The notes beneath the pieces are model-generated. The model made no database searches. It was given only the letters and a program-made list of their open reading frames with translations, and was not told the DNA's origin. A stretch of DNA of 64,000 nucleotides from Pseudomonas sp. BSw22131 (GTDB lineage Bacteria > Pseudomonadota > Gammaproteobacteria > Pseudomonadales > Pseudomonadaceae). The stretch is taken from the NCBI RefSeq assembly GCF_026810445.1, contig NZ_CP113949.1, positions 248,001 to 312,000 of the forward strand, in the 5' to 3' direction. This document shows, piece after piece, positions 25,308-33,379 of the stretch. The position numbers and the translations under genes are program-made. Each line of letters starts with the position of its first letter. The first letter of the stretch is position 1.

Positions 25308-26985
25308 CAGGCTGTGTGAAAACGCGCTAAACACCTAGAAAACTGAGAGTCGCGAAGGTTGCCTATGGAATCAGCGGGCGGAAGCGCGAATTAGCTTAGT
25401 CAGTGACATAGACGTTCGTAATGCCGTTTGGGCCGCGTCAGCGGCCCAAACGGCTTCTAACTTGCGAGCCAAGCGGCTGGGTTCACGCCCTGATCGCCTC
25501 AAGCAGTCCTGCGATGCCGAAGATGCTCATCATTCGTTTGAGGTTGTAGGCGAGCACGTGAAGGCTCATCTCAGTGCTCACCCTCGGCAGGGTTTTGGTC
25601 AGGAAGTGGGTACTTCCCATCCAGCACTTGAGCGTTCCAAAAGGATGTTCAACGGTCTGTCGACGAACCCTCATCATCGCTGGATCATGTTCTAGCCGAA
25701 CCTGCATCGCGTCGACTACCGACTCATGTTCCCAGCGCTTCACACGGCGCTCCTTACCCGTCGTACATTGCTTTTGCATTGAGCAGGACTGGCAGCCTGA
25801 GAAGTAATAACAATGCAATAACATGCCGTCTTCCGTCGACGAATGTCGCCTGGTTAGTAACTGCCCTGCAGGGCATCGATACTCGTCCGACGCCGCAAGA
25901 TAGATGAAGTCCTGCTTGCCAAATCGGCCTTCGGCTTTGCTGCCAGATGTGAGGGGCTTGGGTACGAAGGTAGTGATGCCAGCTTGCTCGCAAGCAAGGA
26001 TTTCCAGACCTTTGTAATAGCCTCGGTCGGCCACCACCGTTAGCGATTCAGCCTTGATTTCTTCACGCGCCTGGTTCGCCATATTGCTCAGTTGCCCACG
26101 ATCATTACCAACGTTGGTCACCTCATGGGCAACGATCAGATGGTGTTTGTCGTCGACAGCGGTTTGTACGTTGTAACCAACCGTTCCGGTGCCTCGGCCG
26201 CTCGTAGCCATTGAGCGTGCATCTGGATCGGTGAGGGAGATCTGTTGGTCTGGACTGTCGTGGAGCTGCGCCTCGATGTCCTTGAGTTTCTGCATCTGCT
26301 TTTTCAGTGTTTCTATCTTTTCTTTAAGCCGCTCTGCTTTGGCCTCGGCCACCTCGGGCGTTGCCCGATCCGCCGAATCCATCGCCGCCAGATATCGATC
26401 AATGCTCTGCTCGATCTGCTGCATGCGAGCCTTCACCTTGCCCTGAGTGAAGTTGCGGTCGCGATTATTGACGGCTTTGAATTTGCTGCCGTCGATGGCG
26501 ATGATCGATTGGGAGAAGAGATTGAGGTTGCGACAAAGAACTACGAACTGGCGGCATACGCTGCGAATGGCTTTGCCGTTGTCTTTGCGAAAGTCGGCAA
26601 TGGTTTTGAAGTCCGGAGCCAAACGCCCCGTTAGCCACATCAACTCGACGTTGCGCTCGGCCTCACGTTCAAGTCGGCGGCTGGACTGAATCCGATTGAG
26701 ATAGCCGTAGATATAGATCTTCAGCAACACCGCTGGGTGATAGGCTGGACGACCCGTTGCGGCAGGATCGACGCCCTCAAAACCAAGTGCGCCCAGGTCG
26801 AGTTCATCGACGAAAACGTCGACCACACGGACTGGATTTTCTTGGGTCACGTAATCGTCCAGGCACTCCGGCAGCAAGGTGACTTGCGTCCGAGCCTCAC
26901 CTTCAATAAATCGCTTCATGATCGCCCCCGCTACGATCTCGACGATCAGAAGATTAGACAATTGCGGGAGTTTTCACACAGCCTG
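25308..26985 (-). mobile_element. IS1182-family insertion sequence
   Basis: 1678 bp with terminal inverted repeats CAGGCTGTGTGAAAAC (25308-25323) and GTTTTCACACAGCCTG (26970-26985), perfect over 16 bp. Directly outside on both sides is GGTC (25304-25307 and 26986-26989), a 4-bp target duplication. Near the left end, 25423-25454 forms a perfect 14-bp hairpin (GCCGTTTGGGCCGC, loop GTCA) after the transposase stop. The intact duplication suggests a fairly recent insertion. Confidence 0.85.
25483..26919 (-). CDS. IS1182-family transposase
   Basis: 478 residues from the ATG at 26919, with GGGGGCG before it. The N-terminus FIEGEARTQVTLLPECLDDYV and the DUF772 block (PAYHPAVLLKIYIYGYLNRIQSSRRLE) are typical, followed by the DDE core (ITIAIDGSKFKAVN-type segment SIIAIDGSKFKAVNN, TVVADRGYY) and the C-terminal HPFGTLKCWMG. 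A coiled coil separates them. The frame is intact, so the element may be active. Confidence 0.92.
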   Translation of the reverse strand: MKRFIEGEARTQVTLLPECLDDYVTQENPVRVVDVFVDELDLGALGFEGVDPAATGRPAYHPAVLLKIYIYGYLNRIQSSRRLEREAERNVELMWLTGRLAPDFKTIADFRKDNGKAIRSVCRQFVVLCRNLNLFSQSIIAIDGSKFKAVNNRDRNFTQGKVKARMQQIEQSIDRYLAAMDSADRATPEVAEAKAERLKEKIETLKKQMQKLKDIEAQLHDSPDQQISLTDPDARSMATSGRGTGTVGYNVQTAVDDKHHLIVAHEVTNVGNDRGQLSNMANQAREEIKAESLTVVADRGYYKGLEILACEQAGITTFVPKPLTSGSKAEGRFGKQDFIYLAASDEYRCPAGQLLTRRHSSTEDGMLLHCYYFSGCQSCSMQKQCTTGKERRVKRWEHESVVDAMQVRLEHDPAMMRVRRQTVEHPFGTLKCWMGSTHFLTKTLPRVSTEMSLHVLAYNLKRMMSIFGIAGLLEAIRA

Positions 26986-27022
26986 GGTCGATTGTTGCCT
27001 GTCGTGAAGGATGAACCGTTTG

Positions 27023-27385
27023 TCAGGCATACAAGCCATACCCTGCCGCGATGATCAGCGGAGAAACCAGGAGCGTTGCCCAGAACCCAGATTTTGGAAC
27101 AGCAATGACGCAAATGATCGAGATCATCAGCACATAGATGCCAACAATTTTAAGTAGCGCGAGATCGCCAACGGCTACGGCGTGGATCGCTGTCTGCCCT
27201 GCGAGCATAAAAAGCGGCCCCAGCATGGTAAACCAGAGGGCTGCACGCCGATCTTCGTGCGCCCTGAACTGGTCAACGAAGCCAGTATTTACAGCGGCGG
27301 CGAATGCTGCTTTGAACTTGAAAATACCGAATGGAATATGGAGCACACCCAAGGAGAACAGGGTCCATGCGACGATGTTTGACAT
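27023..27385 (-). CDS. DUF6463-type small membrane protein
   Basis: 120 residues with four hydrophobic segments: residues 4-25, 47-70, 76-95 and 100-118. The pattern LGVLHIPFGIFKF ... DRRAALWFTMLGPLFMLAGQ is that of the DUF6463 family of inner-membrane proteins of unknown function. It is monocistronic. Confidence 0.65.
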   Translation of the reverse strand: MSNIVAWTLFSLGVLHIPFGIFKFKAAFAAAVNTGFVDQFRAHEDRRAALWFTMLGPLFMLAGQTAIHAVAVGDLALLKIVGIYVLMISIICVIAVPKSGFWATLLVSPLIIAAGYGLYA

Positions 27386-27727
27386 GTCTTATATGCTCCG
27401 TAACGGTTAGGTAGTTTAGAAGTGGTCACGGCAAATGAGACATTGCTCTGGGAGAAACGCAGCATGGTTGACGGCAAGGACTGCAGCCCTCGAACGAAGC
27501 TATCCATTTGCCATCACCGTGTCCACCGTCCACTTTTGGCCGACTGCCGCCCGTCATCACAGCCTCACATCGGCCAAAAGAGTAGTCGGATGGCTTGTTG
27601 TTAGACTCTCCATTAGGCACCTAACGGCGTAAGGCATTCTGGGTCGTCGTAGCGCCATTGTGCTTGCGCTCGGAACATTTGCTGGCTTTTATTGAAAAAG
27701 CTTTTTAATCAATAGCTTGCATGTTAA
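27386..27727. other. non-coding region inside the transposon end
   Basis: Holds an 11-bp perfect inverted repeat, CTTTTGGCCGA (27533-27543) and TCGGCCAAAAG (27570-27580), a repeat also found in decayed form at 8.2 and 23.6 kb. No gene seen. Confidence 0.5.
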
Positions 27728-27865
27728 CGACAGACTTTATTTAGTAGGTCTGGCTTCAAAATCTTAAAAAATGGCGTTGCGACAGACTTTATTTCTGATT
27801 AGCCCACTGACTAGTCTCTGGAATTGCTGAGTTAAATCCGACAGACTTTATTCCGTAGGATCACA
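27728..27865. repeat. Tn7-like transposon end with three TnsB-type sites
   Basis: CGACAGACTTTATT occurs three times in the same orientation at 27728, 27780 and 27839, spaced 52 and 59 nt. On the other strand each reads AATAAAGTCTGTCG, sharing the 10-mer AATAAAGTCT with the TnsB sites of Tn7 as I recall them. Reading inward from 27865 the terminus is TGTGATCCTACGGAATAAAG, starting TGT as Tn7-family ends do, with the first site 12 nt in. Confidence 0.75.
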
Positions 27866-27896
27866 GTGATGAGTGTGCAGTAAGCGAGCGGTGCGT
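27866..27896. other. probable attachment site flank
   Basis: 31 nt between the transposon terminus and the HAD stop codon. The first five bases, GTGAT (27866-27870), are the expected target duplication; the matching copy should lie at the left end outside the window. Confidence 0.5.
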
Positions 27897-28592
27897 TTAA
27901 CTCCAGCGCGCCAGGACTTCTGGCAGTTGGGTCAGGCTGCTGATTTCGGCGTCTGGGGCTTTTTCTGCTTCCCATGGCTTACCACTGGGGTTGTACCAGA
28001 TCGCCCGCATGCCGGCCTGTTGCGCGCCAGCGATGTCGTCACCCGGATGATCGCCGACATGCACGGCGTGCCGAGCGTCTGCGTTGCCACGCCTGAGAGC
28101 TTCCACGAATGGCGCGGGATCAGGTTTACCGATGCCGATGTCTTCTGCGCACAGGGCAAAAGCAAAGTAATCGGCCAGGCCCAGACGACGTACATCGGCA
28201 TTGCCATTTGTGATCACGCCCAAGGTGTAGGTCTTGGCTAGCAACTCCAGTGTCGGCACCGCCTCCGGAAAAATCTCCAGTTGATGGCGGCCGTGCAAAA
28301 ACACCTCAAATGCCTGATCGGCCAGATCTTGCGCCTGCGCATGGTCGTAGCCTGCATCTTCCAGCGCATGAAATAGCACACGGCGCCGCAGCGCACTGAT
28401 CCGGTGCTTGAAGCCGGGATCAGCTTCGATTAGTCGCGAACGAATTTCCCAAAGATGTTCGACCGCAACAGGGCCCAGCTTTGGTGCGTGGGCAGCCAGC
28501 CAGTCTCGCAACATGGCCTCGGCACCGACAATTGCCGGAGCGGTTTCCCACAGCGTGTCGTCCAGGTCGAACGTAATCAGCTTAATGCTCAT
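27897..28592 (-). CDS. HAD-family hydrolase (YjjG-like phosphatase)
   Basis: 231 residues. HAD motifs: I, FDLDDTLW (nucleophile D); [26 protein letters not shown] and [18 protein letters not shown]. The cap is of type C1, as in small-molecule phosphatases such as the nucleotidase YjjG. The start at 28592 overlaps the xerC end by 11 nt, so it belongs to the dapF-xerC operon. Its 3' end is the presumed target of the Tn7-like element; the gene itself is intact. Confidence 0.88.
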   Translation of the reverse strand: MSIKLITFDLDDTLWETAPAIVGAEAMLRDWLAAHAPKLGPVAVEHLWEIRSRLIEADPGFKHRISALRRRVLFHALEDAGYDHAQAQDLADQAFEVFLHGRHQLEIFPEAVPTLELLAKTYTLGVITNGNADVRRLGLADYFAFALCAEDIGIGKPDPAPFVEALRRGNADARHAVHVGDHPGDDIAGAQQAGMRAIWYNPSGKPWEAEKAPDAEISSLTQLPEVLARWS

Positions 28593-29487
28593 GGTCAGAA
28601 GAACCTTTGCGTTTGGCCCTCGGGTGGGCGCTGTCGTACACGGTTGCCAGGTGCTGAAAATCCAGATGGGTATAGATTTGTGTGGTCGCGATGTCGGCGT
28701 GCCCGAGCAGTTCCTGCACGGCGCGCAGGTCTTGGGATGACTCCAGCAGATGGCTCGCAAACGAATGGCGCAGCATGTGCGGATGCAGATTCTGCCCCAG
28801 TTCGCGCTCGCCAGCCGCCTTGACCCGCACCTGAATCGCTCTCGGCCCCAGGCGTCGGCCTTGTTGGCTGATAAAAACCGCATCGTCCGCAGGATTGGCC
28901 AGGGCACGCAGCTTCAGCCATTGTGTCAGCGCCTCACGGGCCTTGCTGCCAACCGGCAGCACACGGGTTTTGCTGCCTTTGCCAAGCACCTGGACCAGGC
29001 CGTCGCTCAGATCAAGTTGCTCGCAGTTCAAGCCCGTGAGCTCGGATAACCGCAAGCCAGAAGAATAGAAAAGTTCAAGAATCGCCTGATCACGGCGGGC
29101 CAGAAAATCATCCTCCACGCCACCTTCCAACAGTTGCAGCGTGCGGTCGGCATCCAGAGTTTTGGGCAGCCGTCGCTCGCCCTTCGGCGGGGACAAACCG
29201 TTGGCCGGGTCGTGCTCGCAAATCCCTTCGCGATTGAGGTACTGATAGAAGCCGCGAACTGCCGACAGCAGCCGTGCCAGGCTGCGTGATGATTGACCCT
29301 GCTGATGCAGGCGCGCAGTGAGGCTGCGCATGGACTGAATATCCAGCGCGGCCCAGGTCGTCAGGTTTTGTTTCTGGCAGAAGGCGAGCACTTTGCTCAA
29401 GTCACGGCGGTAGGCTTCGAGCGTGTGGGGCGACACCTGACGCTCACTGCGCAGGTGCATGCAGTAAGCGTCCAGATGCCGTTCCAT
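28582..29487 (-). CDS. xerC: site-specific tyrosine recombinase XerC
   Basis: 301 residues, full length. An N-terminal SAM-like core-binding domain (1-90) is followed by the catalytic domain with R146 (GLRLSEL), K170 (LGKGSKTR), H237 and R240 (HMLRH), H263 (LGHADIATT) and Y272. With XerD it resolves chromosome dimers at dif during division. The order dapF-DUF484-xerC-HAD is the standard Pseudomonas operon. Confidence 0.96.
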   Translation of the reverse strand: MERHLDAYCMHLRSERQVSPHTLEAYRRDLSKVLAFCQKQNLTTWAALDIQSMRSLTARLHQQGQSSRSLARLLSAVRGFYQYLNREGICEHDPANGLSPPKGERRLPKTLDADRTLQLLEGGVEDDFLARRDQAILELFYSSGLRLSELTGLNCEQLDLSDGLVQVLGKGSKTRVLPVGSKAREALTQWLKLRALANPADDAVFISQQGRRLGPRAIQVRVKAAGERELGQNLHPHMLRHSFASHLLESSQDLRAVQELLGHADIATTQIYTHLDFQHLATVYDSAHPRAKRKGSSDHEH

Positions 29488-29489
29488 GA

Positions 29490-30227
29490 CTAGCGAACCG
29501 AGCGCAGGGCGTTGGTATGGCGTGGCAGCAGGCGTGCCAGCACGTCGGCTATGTAGCTCAAAAACAGCGTGCCCACTGAGCTTTTGTAATGCTGCGGATC
29601 GCGGCTGCCGATGGCCAGCAGGCCATGCAGGCCTTGGTGGTTAAGCGCGACGATCGCGGTCGAGCCGACTTCCTTGCTTTGTTCGGCGCCGAACAGGAAC
29701 TCGAGCTCGTGTTCACGCAGTGCGCCGCAAATCGTCTTGCCGCCCGAGATCAGACCGCCGACGGCTTTATGCGCTTGTTCGCTGCTGACCCAGCGGCCAA
29801 CCGGCATCGGGTTATCACTGAACAGGATCAGGCTCACGAACGGCACCTGAAATTGCAGGCGGAGGCTGTCTTCGACGGCGATGACGATCTCTTCCAGGCT
29901 GGTTGCATCCATCAGGTCGAGGATCAGGCGCCGGGTCTTGTCGAACAGCCGGTCATTGTCGCGGGCCACATCCATCAATTGCGACAGCCGATGACGCATC
30001 TCGATGTTGCGTTCGCGCAGCAGCTTGAGCTGGCGTTCGACCAGCGACACCGTGTCGCCACGCTGGTGAGGAATGCGCATGGCCGACAGCAGTTCATCGT
30101 GCTCGGCAAAAAATTCCGGATGCTGTTGCAGATAAGCCGCGACCGCCTCGGCTTCAAGGTTTGGCACTGCGTTATCGGCAGGCGATTCGCTAGGCGTATC
30201 GGTTGAAGCCTGAGGCTGGTCGGTCAT
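29490..30227 (-). CDS. DUF484 family protein
   Basis: 245 residues. A predicted helical N-terminus ([23 protein letters not shown]) leads into a GAF-like domain ([13 protein letters not shown] ... [14 protein letters not shown] ... [13 protein letters not shown]). DUF484 proteins lie between dapF and xerC across gamma-proteobacteria; the function is unknown, though the GAF-like fold suggests ligand binding. The stop is 2 nt before the xerC start. Confidence 0.92.
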   Translation of the reverse strand: MTDQPQASTDTPSESPADNAVPNLEAEAVAAYLQQHPEFFAEHDELLSAMRIPHQRGDTVSLVERQLKLLRERNIEMRHRLSQLMDVARDNDRLFDKTRRLILDLMDATSLEEIVIAVEDSLRLQFQVPFVSLILFSDNPMPVGRWVSSEQAHKAVGGLISGGKTICGALREHELEFLFGAEQSKEVGSTAIVALNHQGLHGLLAIGSRDPQHYKSSVGTLFLSYIADVLARLLPRHTNALRSVR

Positions 30228-30240
30228 TGGATGATCTCGC

Positions 30241-31071
30241 TCATAGACGTACTTGGCCTTCGTAAACCCGCACTGCCGGGCCGGTCATCAGGACGGGATG
30301 GCCAGGGCCTGCCCACTCGATGGACAAGCGCCCGCCAGGCAGATCGATCAGCAACGGCGAATCCATCCAGCCCTGGCTGATTGCGGCGACTGCGGCAGCA
30401 CAGGCGCCGGTACCGCAGGCCTGGGTTTCCCCTGCACCGCGCTCCCAGACGCGTAATTGCGCGCGCTGACGATCGACTACGTGCAAAAAGCCTACGTTTA
30501 CCCGAGCGGGAAAGCGCGGGTGGTGTTCGAGTTTGGGCCCAAGCGTGTGGACCGGCGCATTGTTGATGTCGTAAACGCGCACCACCGCATGCGGGTTGCC
30601 CATCGACACGGCCGCCAACTGGAGATTCTGGCCGTCTACCTCAACGATGTAGCTGTCTGCCTGAGCCGGCGCGTCGAACGGAATGTCCGCAGGCACCATC
30701 CGGGGAGCGCCCATGTCGACGCTGATCTGGCCGTCATTGCGGATATCGAGCTCGATGATGCCGCTCTTGGTCTCGACGCGAATCTGCTTTTTGGCGGTCA
30801 GGCGCTTGTCGAGCACGAAGCGGGCAAAGCAGCGCGCACCGTTACCGCACTGCTCGACTTCGGAACCGTCGGAGTTGAAGATTCGATAGCGAAAATCCAC
30901 ATCCGGATTGCTCGGCGCTTCTACCAGCAGCAGTTGATCGAAACCGATACCGGTGTGGCGATCGCCCCACTGTTTGGCGTGCTTGGGCAAGATGTGAGCG
31001 TGCTGGCTCACAAGGTCCAGCACCATAAAGTCGTTGCCCAGGCCATGCATCTTGGTAAAACGCAGCAGCAT
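30241..31071 (-). CDS. dapF: diaminopimelate epimerase
   Basis: 276 residues from the ATG at 31071 (CCGGAG upstream; the frame extends to 31104 inside lysA). Both catalytic cysteines are present in mirror-image motifs: [12 protein letters not shown] and [13 protein letters not shown]. It converts LL- to meso-diaminopimelate for lysine and peptidoglycan. It starts 4 nt after the lysA stop, so the two pathway enzymes are made together. Confidence 0.97.
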   Translation of the reverse strand: MLLRFTKMHGLGNDFMVLDLVSQHAHILPKHAKQWGDRHTGIGFDQLLLVEAPSNPDVDFRYRIFNSDGSEVEQCGNGARCFARFVLDKRLTAKKQIRVETKSGIIELDIRNDGQISVDMGAPRMVPADIPFDAPAQADSYIVEVDGQNLQLAAVSMGNPHAVVRVYDINNAPVHTLGPKLEHHPRFPARVNVGFLHVVDRQRAQLRVWERGAGETQACGTGACAAAVAAISQGWMDSPLLIDLPGGRLSIEWAGPGHPVLMTGPAVRVYEGQVRL

Positions 31072-31075
31072 GGGG

Positions 31076-32323
31076 TTACTCCGGCAGCAGGCTTTCGCCG
31101 GCAAACAACTCAGTCACGGTTTCACGGCGACGTACTTCGAAAGCGGCCTGGCCATCTACCAGTACTTCGGCAGTACGGCCGCGCGTGTTGTAGTTGGAGC
31201 TCATGACGAAGCCATATGCGCCTGCAGAGTGCACCGCCAGCAGATCGCCTTCAGCCAGAGACATCTCACGCTCTTTGGCGAGGAAATCGCCGGTTTCGCA
31301 GATCGGCCCGACGATGTCATAGCTGCGCGTTGCGCCCTCGCGCGGCTGCACGGCTGTCACGTTCATCCAGGCTTGATACAGCGCCGGACGAATGAGGTCG
31401 TTCATGGCCGCATCGACGATGGCGAAATCCTTGTGCTCGGTGTGCTTGAGGTACTCGACGCGAGTCAGCAGCACGCCGGCATTGGCAACGATGAACCGAC
31501 CCGGCTCGAACATCAGTGTCAGGTCGCGTCCTTCAAGGCGCTCGCGCACGGCTTTGATGTAGTCGCCGGCCAGCGGTGGCTCTTCGTCGCGATAACGCAC
31601 GCCGAGGCCGCCGCCCAGATCAATGTGGTTCAGCAGAACGCCACAATCGGCAAGGCGATCAACCAGTGCCAGCAGGCGATCCAGCGCATCGACGAAGGGC
31701 TCCAGCGTGGTCAGTTGCGAGCCGATGTGGCAATCGACGCCAATAACGTCGAGGTTCGGCAACTGTGCGGCACGTATGTAAACGTCTTCGGCGTCCGCGA
31801 TGGCGATGCCGAATTTGTTTTCTTTGAGGCCAGTGGAGATGTAAGGATGGGTGCCGGCATCGACATCAGGGTTGACGCGCAGCGAGACGGGGGCACGAAC
31901 GCCCATTTGCCCGGCCACCACTTGCAAGCGCTCAAGCTCGTCGGTGGATTCGACGTTGAAGCAATGGACGCCGACTTCGAGGGCGCGACGCATGTCTTCG
32001 CGGGTTTTGCCTACGCCGGAGAACACGATTTTATCGGCGTGGCCGCCAGCGGCCAGCACACGCTCAAGCTCGCCACGGGAAACAATGTCGAAACCAGCGC
32101 CCATCCGCGCCAGGACATTGAGTACGCCCAGATTGGAGTTGGCTTTGACCGCAAAGCACACCAGATGCGGCATGCCGCTCAACGCATCGGTAAATGCACG
32201 GTATTGGGCTTCGATATGAGCCCGGGAGTAAACGTAGGTTGGCGTACCAAAGCGTTCGGCGATGGCAGACAACGAAACCCCTTCCGCGAACAATTCACCG
32301 TCGCGGTAGTTGAAGGCGTCCAT
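31076..32323 (-). CDS. lysA: diaminopimelate decarboxylase
   Basis: 415 residues. The PLP lysine is in [13 protein letters not shown], with a glycine-rich phosphate loop at [12 protein letters not shown] and the substrate/dimer motif [11 protein letters not shown] (catalytic Cys). A fold type III alanine-racemase-like barrel. It makes L-lysine from meso-diaminopimelate, the last step of the pathway. Confidence 0.97.
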   Translation of the reverse strand: MDAFNYRDGELFAEGVSLSAIAERFGTPTYVYSRAHIEAQYRAFTDALSGMPHLVCFAVKANSNLGVLNVLARMGAGFDIVSRGELERVLAAGGHADKIVFSGVGKTREDMRRALEVGVHCFNVESTDELERLQVVAGQMGVRAPVSLRVNPDVDAGTHPYISTGLKENKFGIAIADAEDVYIRAAQLPNLDVIGVDCHIGSQLTTLEPFVDALDRLLALVDRLADCGVLLNHIDLGGGLGVRYRDEEPPLAGDYIKAVRERLEGRDLTLMFEPGRFIVANAGVLLTRVEYLKHTEHKDFAIVDAAMNDLIRPALYQAWMNVTAVQPREGATRSYDIVGPICETGDFLAKEREMSLAEGDLLAVHSAGAYGFVMSSNYNTRGRTAEVLVDGQAAFEVRRRETVTELFAGESLLPE

Positions 32324-32332
32324 GAATAATCC

Positions 32333-32497
32333 CTAGTTGGTCGTGTGCTTGTGCGGAGCCGGGTGCGTTTTGGCTTCAGCGCTGCTGGCGTTAGACGAGT
32401 CGTCATCCGGCAAGTACAGCGGGCCTTTTTGACCACAGGCAGTAACAAGACACGCAACCGCTAGGAGCGCAGCTAAGGAAGAGATCAGGCGCTTCAT
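32333..32497 (-). CDS. lptM: small LPS-assembly lipoprotein LptM (YifL/LppL)
   Basis: 54 residues: signal peptide with lipobox ([18 protein letters not shown]), the conserved [12 protein letters not shown] right after the lipid-bearing Cys, and a short disordered tail. LptM helps maturation of the LptD-LptE outer-membrane translocon. First gene of the lptM-lysA-dapF operon; the frame extends to 32719 but the ATG at 32497 gives the signal peptide. Confidence 0.92.
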   Translation of the reverse strand: MKRLISSLAALLAVACLVTACGQKGPLYLPDDDSSNASSAEAKTHPAPHKHTTN

Positions 32498-32735
32498 GGC
32501 GAAATCCTTTGTATAAGCATTAATTGCGCCCGAGTATACCGACCACCCGACTGATTGCCTATGTGCCGAACTTCCCGTCTGGCGGGGCTTTGACGCGATT
32601 GGCGAGAATGTTGCGTTGATCGGGCGGATTTTTGGCGGCGCGACCCGCAGTTGGGCGGGTAAGCTTTGCAATTGCTGCGGAGCGACCGTATCTTGCGTCG
32701 CTGCGCCATCAGTAGACACTTTCGAGGTTCCTGCA

Positions 32736-33077
32736 ATGAGTTTGACCGAAGCCCGTTTTCACGACCTGGTCGATGCCACCCAAGAAAAGCTTGAGGATAT
32801 CTTCGACGATAGCGGCCTGGATCTGGACCTTGAGAGTTCGGCCGGTGTGCTGACAGTCAAATTCGAAAACGGCAGTCAGCTGATTTTCAGTCGTCAGGAG
32901 CCTTTGCGTCAGTTGTGGCTGGCAGCGCCGGCCGGTGGCTTCCGCTTCTATTACGACGAAGAAGAGAAGCGCTGGGTATGCGACAAGAGCGAGGAATTGC
33001 TGGGCGAAATGCTTCAGCGTCTGGCCAAGAGCCAGGCCGGAGCCGACATAGATTTTGAGCTCATCGACGGAAATTGA
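32736..33077 (+). CDS. cyaY: frataxin homologue CyaY
   Basis: 113 residues from the ATG at 32736. The acidic first helix ([20 protein letters not shown]) and beta sheet ([26 protein letters not shown]) with the frataxin core [15 protein letters not shown] are clear. It binds iron and adjusts IscS activity in Fe-S cluster assembly. Divergent from lptM across 238 nt, as usual in Pseudomonas. Confidence 0.95.
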   Translation: MSLTEARFHDLVDATQEKLEDIFDDSGLDLDLESSAGVLTVKFENGSQLIFSRQEPLRQLWLAAPAGGFRFYYDEEEKRWVCDKSEELLGEMLQRLAKSQAGADIDFELIDGN

Positions 33078-33079
33078 TC

Positions 33080-33310
33080 GTGACCGCCACTGCTACGACC
33101 CCGCCCCGCGCTCCCAAGCCGCTGTTCAGCAATGTCAGTCCGGCCGTGAAGTCGCCTTGCATCAGTGTCTGCCGGCTTGATGAGCAGAAAGTTTGTACCG
33201 GCTGCTATCGCCACGTCGAAGACATTCGCGAGTGGCGCGCCGCGACGGACGAACGACGTCGGGCGATTGTGGCGGAGTCCGAAGCCCGGCGCGCCACTTA
33301 CACCCTGTAG
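33080..33310 (+). CDS. DUF1289 family protein
   Basis: 76 residues from the GTG at 33080, two nt after the cyaY stop. The DUF1289 motif is visible: SPCISVCRLDEQKVCTGCYRHVEDIREW, four cysteines likely to bind a metal ion. Function unknown. Confidence 0.88.
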   Translation: MTATATTPPRAPKPLFSNVSPAVKSPCISVCRLDEQKVCTGCYRHVEDIREWRAATDERRRAIVAESEARRATYTL

Positions 33311-33379
33311 GAGCCAACGTCGTGGCGAGGCAGTGTCAAAGGGTGAACCATTGCCACCGTCTCGCGAATGAATTCGCTA
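33311..33379. repeat. intergenic repeat of the GTAGGAGC...TTCGCTAC type
   Basis: TGTAGGAGCCAACG on one side and CTCGCGAATGAATTCGCTAC on the other flank 70 nt between convergent genes; the same short sequences recur at 36836-36995. They are dispersed Pseudomonas extragenic repeats. Confidence 0.5.

Noticed and set aside
31034..32329. 431-codon frame opposite lysA
   Set aside because: Antisense shadow of a well-identified gene in GC-rich DNA.
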